Positions 27,691 through 38,565 of a stretch of 44,798 nt of DNA are shown one piece after another. A program made the position numbers and the translations under genes. Position 1 is the stretch's first letter, and every line of letters begins with the position of its first letter. The notes under the pieces were generated by a model that saw nothing but the letters and a program-made list of their open reading frames with translations, was not told the DNA's origin and ran no database searches. The DNA comes from Thalassospira mesophila (lineage in GTDB: Bacteria; Pseudomonadota; Alphaproteobacteria; Rhodospirillales; Thalassospiraceae): positions 1 through 44,798 of the forward strand of contig NZ_JFKA01000020.1 in assembly GCF_002115755.1 (NCBI RefSeq), written 5' to 3'.

Positions 27691-30600
27691 ATGATTGAAA
27701 AAGCCAGAACCCCATTCTCGGGCCCCAGATTTTTAAGCAGCAATAGCGTGCTTGTCGCATTCATTGCCATGATTATTATCCTGGTTGCGGTGCTTAATTA
27801 TTTTATTCAATATGAGTTCACGGATCGTCTCGAACAGCGTGAATTGCGTGCATTGAGCCATTTGTCGGGCAGTTACTCCCAGGAAGTTGAAAGCCAGCTT
27901 TCCGGGATCGATACCGCCATGGCCGCGCTTGTTAGCACGGTGGCGTCTGACCGTTATACCCCGCGCGAAAAACACCTTTTGCTTAATCAGACAGCGCAGG
28001 CGCTGGCGATTGTTCGCGTGATTGGCATAGTGGATGCGACCGGTCGGGTGGTTCATTCGTCAAGAACATTTCCGCCCCCTGACGTTAATCTCACCGGGCG
28101 GGATTATATCGACTACTTTATTGGCGGGGGCAAAGGGACGCGATATCTGTCTGGCGCCATCCGCAATGCCGTCGACAATCGGTGGCAAATATCGATGTCG
28201 CGGCCTATTCGCGATCAGGATGGGAAGCTGACCGGGGTTATCACAGCGGTGATCGATCCTGCCCTTATGATTGAACGGATCGGCAAGGCCGCGGCAAGTG
28301 GCGATTATATATCGTTGCTCGATAGTCGGTTCGATCTGATTTTCCGGTTTCCTGCCAAAGAGGAGCTAACGGGAACATCTTTGGCGAATGCCCAAATATT
28401 CAGGGATCTGGTTCTATCGGACGGCGGACCGGTAGCCGGGGTTTATACCGATTATAATGATAACGAAATTAGGCTCGGAGTTGCGAAACGCATTTTTGAC
28501 GGTAGCCTGATCTTGTCTACGTCGCGCTCTTATGCCGCCGCAATGTCTTCATGGAAGACAATAACATTTTTGATCAGTTTGGCGTCAATTGTCTTGCTGA
28601 TATTTATTCTGTTTACCTTACGTTCATTGCATTCCCGGGAAGTTGCCACACAGGCGGCGAATAAAGAACTGCAGGCTGCCAATCACCGAATTGAAAAAGA
28701 GCGCCAAAATGCAGAAAACCTTGCCCGGATCAAAGAAGAATTTCTCGGCAATATGAGCCATGAAATTCGCACGCCCATGAACGCCGTTATGGGACTTTCC
28801 CAGCTTCTTGAACGCACATCCCTTACACGAACACAGCATGAATATGTGCGCCAGATAGGGCTTTCAGGCAAATTTCTTTTAGGAATTGTCGACGAAATTC
28901 TGACCCTCTCCAAGGTGGAATTTGACCAGGTTTCGGTGGAGAACGAACCTTATCGCTTGTCAGATGTAATTGATAATGTTGGATCAATTATGTCTGTCGC
29001 AATGGAAGACAAGGAAATTGATGTTGTTATCGATGTTGATGCTTCCTTGCCACATATCCTGATGGGGGATGCGCACCGTACCAAGCAAATACTGGTTAAC
29101 CTTGCTAGCAATGCGATAAAATTCACCGAGAAAGGCAGCGTCAAGCTGACGGCTCATCGTATTTCAGACGATAGGGGTGACGATAAAATACTGTTTGAGG
29201 TAAGCGATACCGGGATTGGAATACCAGGCGACAAGCTGGAACATATATTTGACGCCTTCATGCAAGCTGATACGTCTACCGTGCGCAAATACGGTGGCAC
29301 GGGGCTGGGCCTGACGATTAGTAAGCGGTTGACTGAATGTTTGGGTGGCGAGCTTACGGCGAAAAGCCAAATTGGCGTCGGCAGCACGTTCAGTCTGATC
29401 TTGCCATGTCGGGAAGGTTCGGAAGTGGCCCAAAGCGGGGGAAATAACCCCAATGACAAAAAAATTCGCGTTTTGATTGTTGATGACCATCCAGACACAC
29501 TTGAAGCGCTGGAGGCCTTGGCGAAAAGTTTAAATCTGGCCGTTGAAACAGCATCTTCGGGTGCGGAAGGCCTGAAAATTATTCAGCGAAATGATTCACT
29601 CGGGCTGCCGTTTGATGTTCTGATCATAGATTGGCAGATGCCAAATATGAATGGCCTGCAAGCTGTTACGACCATGCATAACAATACAGGCTTAAGTGTT
29701 GTTCCCTCGGTAATTATGGTTACCGCTTATCAACGTGAATATCTGGAACGCGCAACGGATAACGAAGGCGAAATCTTTCAGATCCTGACCAAACCGGTGA
29801 CGGGGTCGACGCTGTTTAATGCGGTTTATGGTGCTGTTGAAAAGAATGGGTCCTATGGCAAGAAATCTGCCCCGGTTGATCTGAAGGGACCGAATCTGCT
29901 TGAAGGGATTAAAATTCTGGTAGCGGAAGATAACCCGATGAACCAGCAGGTTGCCCGGGAGTTGTTACGGTCAGCTGGCGCAAAGGTTGTGATTGTAGGT
30001 AATGGCGTAGAAGCCATCAGTGTCCTTGAGGAACATCGCTTTGATCTGGTTTTGATGGATGTGCAAATGCCTCAGATGGATGGGATCGAGGCGGTCAAAC
30101 ATATTCGCCAAAATCCGAAACTGGCGACCCTGCCGATCATTGCGTTAACGGCAGGTGTCCTTGATAGCGAACGTCGAAAATGCCGCGAAGCGGGCATGAA
30201 TGACTTTATTGGCAAGCCGTTTGACTTCGACATTGTGGTGTCGAAAATTCGTGACATCCTTGGCGCTCCACAGGGGGTTTCCCAACCCGAAGAGGATGCC
30301 TCGGCGGGGAATATTTCTGAATATCCCCTTTGGGACCGTTCACGGGCGCTGACATTTGTTGGCGGCAGTGAAGAACTTCTTGATCGGCTAATAAAGCTCT
30401 ATCCTGCGCAAGCCAGAGAACATCTGCGTGCATTGCTTGGTGCTGTTGACGAAGAAGATAGCGACAGCGCCATGAAAATTTTGCACACGATACAGGGCTC
30501 CGCGTCACAGATTGCGGCGGAACGTGCTGCGCGTTTGGCAAAAGACCTTGAAATCAGTGCGCGAGAAAGAGACTTCTCCGAGGTGAAGGACGGTATTGAT

Positions 30601-30930
30601 GCGTTTTCCACTGTAGTGGAAGAAACCCTTGCCGTTATTGAGGAATATTTGAACGATACGCCATCGGGCAAATCATCGGATAGCCCAACAGATACGCAAG
30701 AGGGCACATCGACGGGTAAATCTCAAAACGACGTTGGGGCAATTTCAAAACTTGTTGAACTGTTGGGTGCAGGAGACCCCGAAGCGATCGAGGAATATCA
30801 AAAAATCAAGGGAAGATTATCTGATATTGCGTCGACACAGGAAGTTGACCGCGTAGAGAAGAACATTCGGCAGCTGGAATTTTCAGCGGCGATGAAAGCA
30901 CTTCAGGCCGTGATCCAACGCCTTAAATAG
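27691..30930 (+). CDS. Hybrid sensor histidine kinase with two receivers and HPt domain
   Basis: A 1079-residue kinase. ATG 27691 is preferred; a TTG at 27637, directly after the previous stop, would add 18 polar residues. A membrane segment at about 20-42 and one near 291-312 enclose a periplasmic Cache-type sensor (VRVIGIVDATGRVVHSS, GRDYIDYF). The kinase core has SHEIRTPMNAVMG (His357) and an ATPase domain (NLASNAIKF, GTGLGLTI). Two receivers follow, with Asp647 in IIDWQMPNM and Asp790 in LMDVQMPQMDG, then an HPt domain with His932 in LHTIQGSA and a further helical tail. This supports a His-Asp-His relay within one protein. The output regulator is not encoded nearby. Confidence 0.88.
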   Translation: MIEKARTPFSGPRFLSSNSVLVAFIAMIIILVAVLNYFIQYEFTDRLEQRELRALSHLSGSYSQEVESQLSGIDTAMAALVSTVASDRYTPREKHLLLNQTAQALAIVRVIGIVDATGRVVHSSRTFPPPDVNLTGRDYIDYFIGGGKGTRYLSGAIRNAVDNRWQISMSRPIRDQDGKLTGVITAVIDPALMIERIGKAAASGDYISLLDSRFDLIFRFPAKEELTGTSLANAQIFRDLVLSDGGPVAGVYTDYNDNEIRLGVAKRIFDGSLILSTSRSYAAAMSSWKTITFLISLASIVLLIFILFTLRSLHSREVATQAANKELQAANHRIEKERQNAENLARIKEEFLGNMSHEIRTPMNAVMGLSQLLERTSLTRTQHEYVRQIGLSGKFLLGIVDEILTLSKVEFDQVSVENEPYRLSDVIDNVGSIMSVAMEDKEIDVVIDVDASLPHILMGDAHRTKQILVNLASNAIKFTEKGSVKLTAHRISDDRGDDKILFEVSDTGIGIPGDKLEHIFDAFMQADTSTVRKYGGTGLGLTISKRLTECLGGELTAKSQIGVGSTFSLILPCREGSEVAQSGGNNPNDKKIRVLIVDDHPDTLEALEALAKSLNLAVETASSGAEGLKIIQRNDSLGLPFDVLIIDWQMPNMNGLQAVTTMHNNTGLSVVPSVIMVTAYQREYLERATDNEGEIFQILTKPVTGSTLFNAVYGAVEKNGSYGKKSAPVDLKGPNLLEGIKILVAEDNPMNQQVARELLRSAGAKVVIVGNGVEAISVLEEHRFDLVLMDVQMPQMDGIEAVKHIRQNPKLATLPIIALTAGVLDSERRKCREAGMNDFIGKPFDFDIVVSKIRDILGAPQGVSQPEEDASAGNISEYPLWDRSRALTFVGGSEELLDRLIKLYPAQAREHLRALLGAVDEEDSDSAMKILHTIQGSASQIAAERAARLAKDLEISARERDFSEVKDGIDAFSTVVEETLAVIEEYLNDTPSGKSSDSPTDTQEGTSTGKSQNDVGAISKLVELLGAGDPEAIEEYQKIKGRLSDIASTQEVDRVEKNIRQLEFSAAMKALQAVIQRLK

Positions 30931-31027
30931 CTTCTTTTTTTAATGTGGCGTTTGCTTCGAACTCGGCCGTGGTGCAGGGGGCTGCGATTACATTTGGCGA
31001 CACCGTCTTAATTAACGGTACTATGCT

Positions 31028-31498
31028 TTAGTCCCGGAATATCAAAAGGCCGATTTGAACAATAAGAACCGCAATTGCGACAACAAAATAAATGCGGGTG
31101 TCGATTTTTTTTGAAACCCGATTGCCTGTTGGTTTGGTATTGTCATAGAGCGAACCGTTGGGCAAAGACGCAATAAGGCGTGTCGTCACTTCGGCGCGGT
31201 CGGCAATCACAATGGGCACATCGGTGAAACGTGCCATCAGCGTGTCAAGCCGTTGCCAGGCGGAACTTTTGGGCAGCGCGGCAAGATCGGATGCTTCGCG
31301 CCACGGGTCAAGCCCAAGCCGCGCAAGCATGGAAAGCACCGTAACGCTGGCACCTGTGTGGTCGTTACCGACCGGTGTTTGCAGGAATTGATCGAATTTC
31401 GCATCCAGACCAAGTGGTATTGGAACATGTGCCAAGGCAAGATCCTTAATCAGCGAAATGTGGATCAGCCAAATTGACTGATCCCACTGTACTTTCAT
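31028..31498 (-). CDS. Small tail-anchored protein of unknown function
   Basis: About 156 residues if ATG 31498 is used; a TTG at 31558 in frame would give 176, and neither has a good ribosome site, so the start is uncertain. The body is soluble-looking (VGNDHTGASVTVLSMLARLG, LDPWREASDLAALP), and the last 25 residues form one membrane segment (IYFVVAIAVLIVQIGLLIF), so it should be anchored in the inner membrane by its C-terminus. I do not recognise a named family, though the LGLDPWREA-type core is conserved-looking. It starts 69 bases after the N-ATPase gamma gene in the same direction and may be its last operon member. No function is assigned. Confidence 0.6.
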   Translation of the reverse strand: MKVQWDQSIWLIHISLIKDLALAHVPIPLGLDAKFDQFLQTPVGNDHTGASVTVLSMLARLGLDPWREASDLAALPKSSAWQRLDTLMARFTDVPIVIADRAEVTTRLIASLPNGSLYDNTKPTGNRVSKKIDTRIYFVVAIAVLIVQIGLLIFRD

Positions 31499-31567
31499 GA
31501 GGGATAGATGAAGCACAGTTTCGTTAGTATAGGCGGATTTGTCATAAATGAACAGCAATCATATTAT

Positions 31568-32410
31568 TTACTTATGATTTGCGGATACTATGCCCGTGCT
31601 AAGTTCAATAATTTCGGCTGTGATTTCTTCTTGTCGAACCCGGCGCAATTTGGCCCGATATAGTTCAAGTTCCCGTTCGATCTGACTCCCCGCCGACGAC
31701 ATGGCTTCCAGGCGGGCTTCGTTTTCTGCGGCAAATGCATGCAGGGATGCCTTGCATAACAATGCATGGAAATAGTCTGCGCTAAGGCTTTCGACCAGGT
31801 CTGCCTTTGTTAGCTGTATCAGGGGGGGCGGGGTGTTGCCGGGGCTAAATCCTGCCAGATCAATTGGGAAAATAGCCTGGCGAACGATTTTTAAATGGCC
31901 CGAATGCCAACCCGAATAAATGACATCAAGGCTTTCGATCCTGCCTTCTTCCACACTGTGATAGATGGTTTTGGCGATCAGATCGCCCATCTTGGGAATA
32001 CCGGCTGTATGCGATGGCATTGCAATGCTCCAGAACGGTGCACGTCCTTGCGTTGTGGCAGTGGATAACCCTCGGGTGCCGACTAAAAACAGGGTTGTGC
32101 GCGCCGGATCGTCGGTAATGCTGGCTAAAACATGCTCACTGAACGCTCCGGCAAACCCCTGTTCGGCACAAAATACAAGCAATCCCTTGTGCGCCTTGCC
32201 AGAACCCGTTGCCAGGGGGGTGCGGTCATCCTTGGCAAGAACACTGGCAATGGCAGATGCAATTGTATCGCTATAGCCGTCGATGGCGGCAAGTTGTGTG
32301 CGTGCAACATGGGCCCGGGCAGCGGCAATGCCTTTCATGGCGTTAACAACCGCGCCGAGTTGATGAATGCCGTCGATCCGTGCACTAACATCTGCCAAAC
32401 GTTCGGTCAC
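31568..32410 (-). CDS. atpG: N-ATPase F1 gamma subunit
   Basis: A 280-residue protein with GTG start at 32410 overlapping the atpA stop by four bases. The N-terminal helix ([29 protein letters not shown]) and the C-terminal helix ([20 protein letters not shown]) are the two coiled-coil strands of the rotor shaft of F-type ATPases; the middle is the Rossmann-like domain. It is the last subunit gene in the order D-C-Q-R-B-E-F-A-G, which is the order of Na+-type N-ATPase operons. Confidence 0.9.
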   Translation of the reverse strand: MTERLADVSARIDGIHQLGAVVNAMKGIAAARAHVARTQLAAIDGYSDTIASAIASVLAKDDRTPLATGSGKAHKGLLVFCAEQGFAGAFSEHVLASITDDPARTTLFLVGTRGLSTATTQGRAPFWSIAMPSHTAGIPKMGDLIAKTIYHSVEEGRIESLDVIYSGWHSGHLKIVRQAIFPIDLAGFSPGNTPPPLIQLTKADLVESLSADYFHALLCKASLHAFAAENEARLEAMSSAGSQIERELELYRAKLRRVRQEEITAEIIELSTGIVSANHK

Positions 32411-33990
32411 ACCTTTGCCCCCTTGCTGTCAGAACTGTTGTCTGGTGTCTCGCGCGGGGTATTAGCCGGCGTGTCTGCGGCCGGGACGGGTAATGATGCA
32501 ATCAGCTCTGTCATTGCCTTGGTCAGAATGGTGCGGGCGCGGTCATCAATTTTGCCTGTTTTGGCAATCGCACCGACAATTTCGGCGGCGTCCTTGTCCA
32601 GGGTTTCGGGCAAACGGGCGCGAAAGGTGCCAACCGTATCAAGCGGTAAAGGATCAAGCAGTCCTGACTGAACGGCAAGCATCAGGGCAATTTCATCGGC
32701 AAGGCGAAACGGCTTATGTTGAGGTTGTTTTAAAATTTCGCGTATCCGTGCCCCGCGCGTCAGTTGCTGGCGCACCCGGCCTTCTGGCATGCCGCCAAAG
32801 CGGGTGAAGACCTCGAGCTCAAGAAACTGGGCATAGTCGAGCCGAAGGGTGCCCGCCGCATCACGTAACAGCGGGGCTTGTGTTTTGCCGCCGACCCGGC
32901 TGACACTGAGGCCAATATCGACGGCGGGTTTCTGGCCCTGGTGAAACAGGGCAGCATCGAGCACAATCTGCCCATCCGTGATCGAGATCAGATTGGTCGG
33001 AATATAGGCCGACAGGTTGCCGGCATCTGTTTCGGCAATCGGCAGCGCGGTAAGCGACCCGCCGCCCAGTTCTTTTGACAGTTTGGCTGCACGCTCCAAC
33101 AGGCGGGCATGGATGTAAAAAACATCGCCGGGATAGGCTTCGCGCCCGGGCGACTGGCGGGTTAACAGGGCAATTTCACGATGGGTTGCGGCGTGTTTTG
33201 ACAAGTCATCAATCACAACAAGGGCATGTTGGCCCTTGTCGCGAAAATATTCCGCCATCGTCATTCCGGCATAAGGGGCAATCCACTGCAAGCCCGGTGC
33301 GCTAGCCGATCCGGCGACAAGGACGATACATTTTTCAAAGGCCCCTTCGGATTGCAGGGCATCAATCGCACGGCGCACACTTGATGTTTTTTGGCCAACA
33401 GCGACATAAATGCAAATCATGTCGCTGTCGCGCTGGGCAATGATGGCATCGATTGCCAGGGTGGTTTTTCCGGTTGAATGGTCGCCAACGATCAGTTCGC
33501 GCTGGCCACGCCCCAGGGCAAAAAGAGTGTCGACCACCACCAGTCCGGTTTGCGCCGGTTCGGTGACAAGGTCGCGTTCGATGATGGAGGGGGCAGGGCG
33601 TTCGATTGGCAGTTTTGTACCAAATGTAATGTCGCCTTTGCCATCCAACGGGCGACCCAGCGGATCGACAACGCGGCCAAGCAACGTTTCACCGACCGGA
33701 ACCTGAACAATTTCGCCGGTGCCAAATACCGCATCGCCAGCCTCAACGTCGGTGGCACTGTCAAATAAAACGCAGCCGATCAGATCGGGGTCAAGAACCC
33801 GGGCAAAACCAACCTGTCCCCCTTCAAAACGCAGAACTTCGTCGAGGCGAACATTCCGCAGGCCCGAAATCATGGCAACACCGTCGCTGATTTCCTCGAC
33901 CCGGCCTTTATGTTCGGCCTGAGGTCCCACAGATGCCTTGCCTATGGCAACTCGCGCAGCAATGCGCCAGTCGGTGTCATCAGATGGCAT
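32407..33990 (-). CDS. atpA: N-ATPase F1 alpha subunit
   Basis: A 527-residue subunit. The P-loop GDHSTGKT is at residues 169-176 where housekeeping alpha subunits have GDRQTGKT. The visible blocks [33 protein letters not shown] and [20 protein letters not shown] are alpha-type. A C-terminal extension of about 25 residues is rich in Pro, Thr and Asp. Non-catalytic partner of AtpD in the F1 hexamer. The start overlaps the end of atpF by 11 bases. Confidence 0.93.
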   Translation of the reverse strand: MPSDDTDWRIAARVAIGKASVGPQAEHKGRVEEISDGVAMISGLRNVRLDEVLRFEGGQVGFARVLDPDLIGCVLFDSATDVEAGDAVFGTGEIVQVPVGETLLGRVVDPLGRPLDGKGDITFGTKLPIERPAPSIIERDLVTEPAQTGLVVVDTLFALGRGQRELIVGDHSTGKTTLAIDAIIAQRDSDMICIYVAVGQKTSSVRRAIDALQSEGAFEKCIVLVAGSASAPGLQWIAPYAGMTMAEYFRDKGQHALVVIDDLSKHAATHREIALLTRQSPGREAYPGDVFYIHARLLERAAKLSKELGGGSLTALPIAETDAGNLSAYIPTNLISITDGQIVLDAALFHQGQKPAVDIGLSVSRVGGKTQAPLLRDAAGTLRLDYAQFLELEVFTRFGGMPEGRVRQQLTRGARIREILKQPQHKPFRLADEIALMLAVQSGLLDPLPLDTVGTFRARLPETLDKDAAEIVGAIAKTGKIDDRARTILTKAMTELIASLPVPAADTPANTPRETPDNSSDSKGAKV

Positions 33991-34717
33991 CCTTCATCTC
34001 CCTTAAAATGCGGGCCAGATCGGATTGCCAACTGTTATGAAGGGTGAAATGTGCAGTGCGGATTTCCAGCCCGGCAATCAGGTCGGGATCGGTTGCGAAA
34101 TGGATGCCCGAATTGTTGCCCAGTTCCCGGGTGACAGCTTTCGTGATCAGCTCTTTATCCGCATCTTCGAGATCGGCGGCACTCACCAGATTGATGCCTT
34201 CCGTGCTTTCAGCCAGTGTTGCCCTGTCCTTTGCGGACATATTTTTAATGGCGTTTACAAGGGCATCAAGAAAAGCTGTCTGAACAGTAGATTTGTTCAG
34301 GCTTCCCAAAAGTTTTGCTGCAATTTCTGTCGACAGTTCGGCGGCTTGTGCCGCTGTTTTCTTGCGGACAACATCCGTATCGTGTGCGAGCGAAAGCTGT
34401 GCTGCGGCATTGTTTTTTTCAATTTTTTTGTGCGCTTCATCAAGGGCAGCCTTGCCGGCTTTGTCAGCATCTTCTCTGGCGGCACTCAGGATCGCGTCAC
34501 GTTCAGCCGCAATATCTTCGCGGATTTTCGTCACCTCAACAAGGGCCGTATCGGCATTTTCTTGCGTTGTTTTTGCCACATCAAGCATGGCTTGCACAGT
34601 TTCTTTGCGTTTGGCAATGGCACCGGCCACCGGGCGCCAGAAAACACGCGACAAAAGCCACATCAGGATCAGAACATTGGCTGCCTGCAGCCCAAGGGTC
34701 CACCAGTCAATTGTCAT
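33980..34717 (-). CDS. atpF: N-ATPase b-type stator subunit with delta-like C-terminus
   Basis: A 245-residue protein from ATG 34717, longer than the usual 155-170 residues of b subunits. Residues about 4-25 are the single membrane segment ([23 protein letters not shown]), followed by a long charged coiled coil. The C-terminal part [20 protein letters not shown] resembles the C-terminal end of delta subunits. The operon has no separate delta gene, so this protein likely does both peripheral-stalk jobs, as described for N-ATPases. A start at 34762 would add cysteine-rich residues and is unlikely. Confidence 0.85.
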   Translation of the reverse strand: MTIDWWTLGLQAANVLILMWLLSRVFWRPVAGAIAKRKETVQAMLDVAKTTQENADTALVEVTKIREDIAAERDAILSAAREDADKAGKAALDEAHKKIEKNNAAAQLSLAHDTDVVRKKTAAQAAELSTEIAAKLLGSLNKSTVQTAFLDALVNAIKNMSAKDRATLAESTEGINLVSAADLEDADKELITKAVTRELGNNSGIHFATDPDLIAGLEIRTAHFTLHNSWQSDLARILREMKDAI

Positions 34718-34721
34718 TGTG

Positions 34722-34967
34722 TTATGCCAATAACGGATTGGCAAACAGCAACAGCAGGGCAATCACCAGACAATAAATTGCTGTTGTTTCAATCATCGCC
34801 AGGCCAACAAACAGGGTTCGTGAAATGGTGTTGGCAGATTCCGGCTGGCGCGCGATGGCATCGAGTGCCGCAGCAACCGCCTTGCCTTCTGCAAGTGCAG
34901 GGCCGATGGCACCAAAGGCGACGGCGAATGCTGCGGACACGATGCTTGCAAGGCTGAGATAATCCAT
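34722..34967 (-). CDS. atpE: N-ATPase c subunit with Na+-type residues
   Basis: An 81-residue two-helix proteolipid of the rotor ring. The first helix carries Glu27 in GPALAEGKAV where Na+-binding rings such as Ilyobacter have Gln32. The second helix has Glu60-Thr61-Thr62 and Tyr65 in AMIETTAIY, matching the Glu-Ser-Thr and Tyr of the known Na+ site. ARQPE in the connecting loop is the contact to the F1 stalk. The double-glutamate plus ETT pattern is the one reported for N-ATPases and predicts Na+ rather than H+ as coupling ion. Confidence 0.93.
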   Translation of the reverse strand: MDYLSLASIVSAAFAVAFGAIGPALAEGKAVAAALDAIARQPESANTISRTLFVGLAMIETTAIYCLVIALLLLFANPLLA

Positions 34968-35680
34968 CAGATATCCTTTTTGTCAGAGGGAAGAGGCGAC
35001 TTGGGGTCTTCAGGATGACGTGCGCCGTCTTCGACGGTGGATGTAATGAATACGATGGCCAGAACCGCAAAAATATAGGCCTGCACCAGCCCGGTTAGCA
35101 GATCAAGCGCCATAAGGGGGATTGGAACAAGAAGACCTGCCAGCGAGGCGACGATTCCGATAACGAACACCCCGCTCATTACATTGCCAAACAGGCGCAC
35201 GAACATTGAAAAAGCCCGTGTAATACTTTGCAGCATGTTGAGCGGGATCATGACCGGGTTCGGGGTGGCGAAAGACCGAAGATATCCTCCCACTCCCGTG
35301 CCCCTGATGCCAAACCAGATGACCGACAGGAAAACCAGAACGGCAAGGGCGGCGTCTGTTTCAAGGCGTGCCGTCGGGGGTTCAATGCCGGGGATAAGCG
35401 AGGACCAGTTCGCAATCAGAATAAACAGGAACAACGTTCCGATGAAACTGCGATAGAGGACGGGTTTGGCGCCGCTTGTTTCATGGATCTGGTTATCGAG
35501 TGTCGTAACAAGAAGTTCAAGTGCCGCCTGGCGACGGGTTGCAACCAGGTCTAGCCGCCGGGTTAGCAAAAAGGCCCCGATGACCATAACGATCATGATT
35601 GCCCATGTCGTCAAGACGGCCTGTGTAATGGGCACCGGGCCAAGATGGAAAACCGGCAGGGATTCCAGCGGGGATTTCAT
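34967..35680 (-). CDS. atpB: N-ATPase a subunit
   Basis: A 237-residue membrane stator subunit starting at ATG 35680, coupled by a four-base overlap to atpR. Several membrane segments are visible, and Arg162 in SITRAFSMFVRLFGNVMSG is the conserved arginine facing the c ring. It provides the two ion half-channels. An alternative start at 35713 inside atpR would add 11 residues. The C-terminal tail (ARHPEDPKSPLPSDKKDI) is polar and cytoplasmic or periplasmic; orientation was not determined. Confidence 0.92.
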   Translation of the reverse strand: MKSPLESLPVFHLGPVPITQAVLTTWAIMIVMVIGAFLLTRRLDLVATRRQAALELLVTTLDNQIHETSGAKPVLYRSFIGTLFLFILIANWSSLIPGIEPPTARLETDAALAVLVFLSVIWFGIRGTGVGGYLRSFATPNPVMIPLNMLQSITRAFSMFVRLFGNVMSGVFVIGIVASLAGLLVPIPLMALDLLTGLVQAYIFAVLAIVFITSTVEDGARHPEDPKSPLPSDKKDI

Positions 35681-35967
35681 GCCTGCGCCCCCCGTTTGCG
35701 GCGGATCACGCATTCGCGTCCGACAATAACGCCGGCCAACACGGCGATAATCCCGAACCCGCCTGTCTGAAGGGCCAGCGCAAAGCCGCCAGCCAAAAGA
35801 CCCAGCCGCGCAATGGCCAGTGCGATCGCCAGCACCGGTTTTCTCCCTGATACAATCAGATCCGCAGTTACCTTAATGCAGCGGAAATAAAGAATGCCTA
35901 ACAGAACCCCGCCCGCAAAGCAGAAGGGCAGCAGCAACAGAAGGGGCAATGTATCGGAAGACATCAT
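35677..35967 (-). CDS. atpR: N-ATPase-specific membrane protein AtpR
   Basis: A 96-residue membrane protein with three hydrophobic segments (LPLLLLLPFCFAGGVLLGIL, ALAIARLGLLAGGFAL, IIAVLAGVIVGREC). ATG 35967 is preferred because it overlaps the atpQ stop as ATGA; ATG 35982 is possible and would add five residues. AtpR is found only in N-ATPase operons between atpQ and atpB and has been proposed to help assemble or shape the c ring. Conserved charges within the hydrophobic segments (Arg in AIARLG and VGREC) are visible. Confidence 0.85.
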   Translation of the reverse strand: MMSSDTLPLLLLLPFCFAGGVLLGILYFRCIKVTADLIVSGRKPVLAIALAIARLGLLAGGFALALQTGGFGIIAVLAGVIVGRECVIRRKRGAQA

Positions 35968-36268
35968 CGTGAGTTCATCCATTTCCAGGCGGTCCAGCCA
36001 CCAACGGCCAACCCCGCCACCAAAAAAGGGCCCGTCCAGAAAATGCCAGTTCCGTGGCGTGCATCTATCCAGTGTCCGGCGAATAATCCCGCCAGCGTCG
36101 GTATAACAATGATCCAGCCCAGCACGCCGATTTGCGCAAGACGGCGGCCAATCGACATATCCCCCTCGCGCTGCCAGCGTTCCCGTCGGTCGCGGCGCAG
36201 GCGCGTTTCGCGCACCAGCGGGTCGTCTTCGGCCGGGGCTGGGGGCTGTTGTGCATTATGATCCGCCG

Positions 36269-36272
<4 letters not shown>
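35964..36272 (-). CDS. atpQ: N-ATPase accessory protein AtpQ (AtpI-like)
   Basis: A 102-residue protein with a charged N-terminal 40 residues (ETRLRRDRRERWQ) and two membrane segments (IGVLGWIIVIPTLAGLFAGHWID and FWTGPFLVAGLAVGGWTAW). The paired-helix layout with GHWIDARHGTG matches AtpI-like assembly proteins, and AtpQ is the N-ATPase version. It overlaps atpC by four bases upstream and atpR by four downstream. Confidence 0.85.

Positions 36273-38565
<2,293 letters not shown>

Noticed and set aside
30931..31027. Terminator between the second hybrid kinase and the tail-anchored gene
   Set aside because: Only a 5-bp ACCGT/ACGGT repeat near 31005-31022 was found with no adequate T-run; too weak to list.
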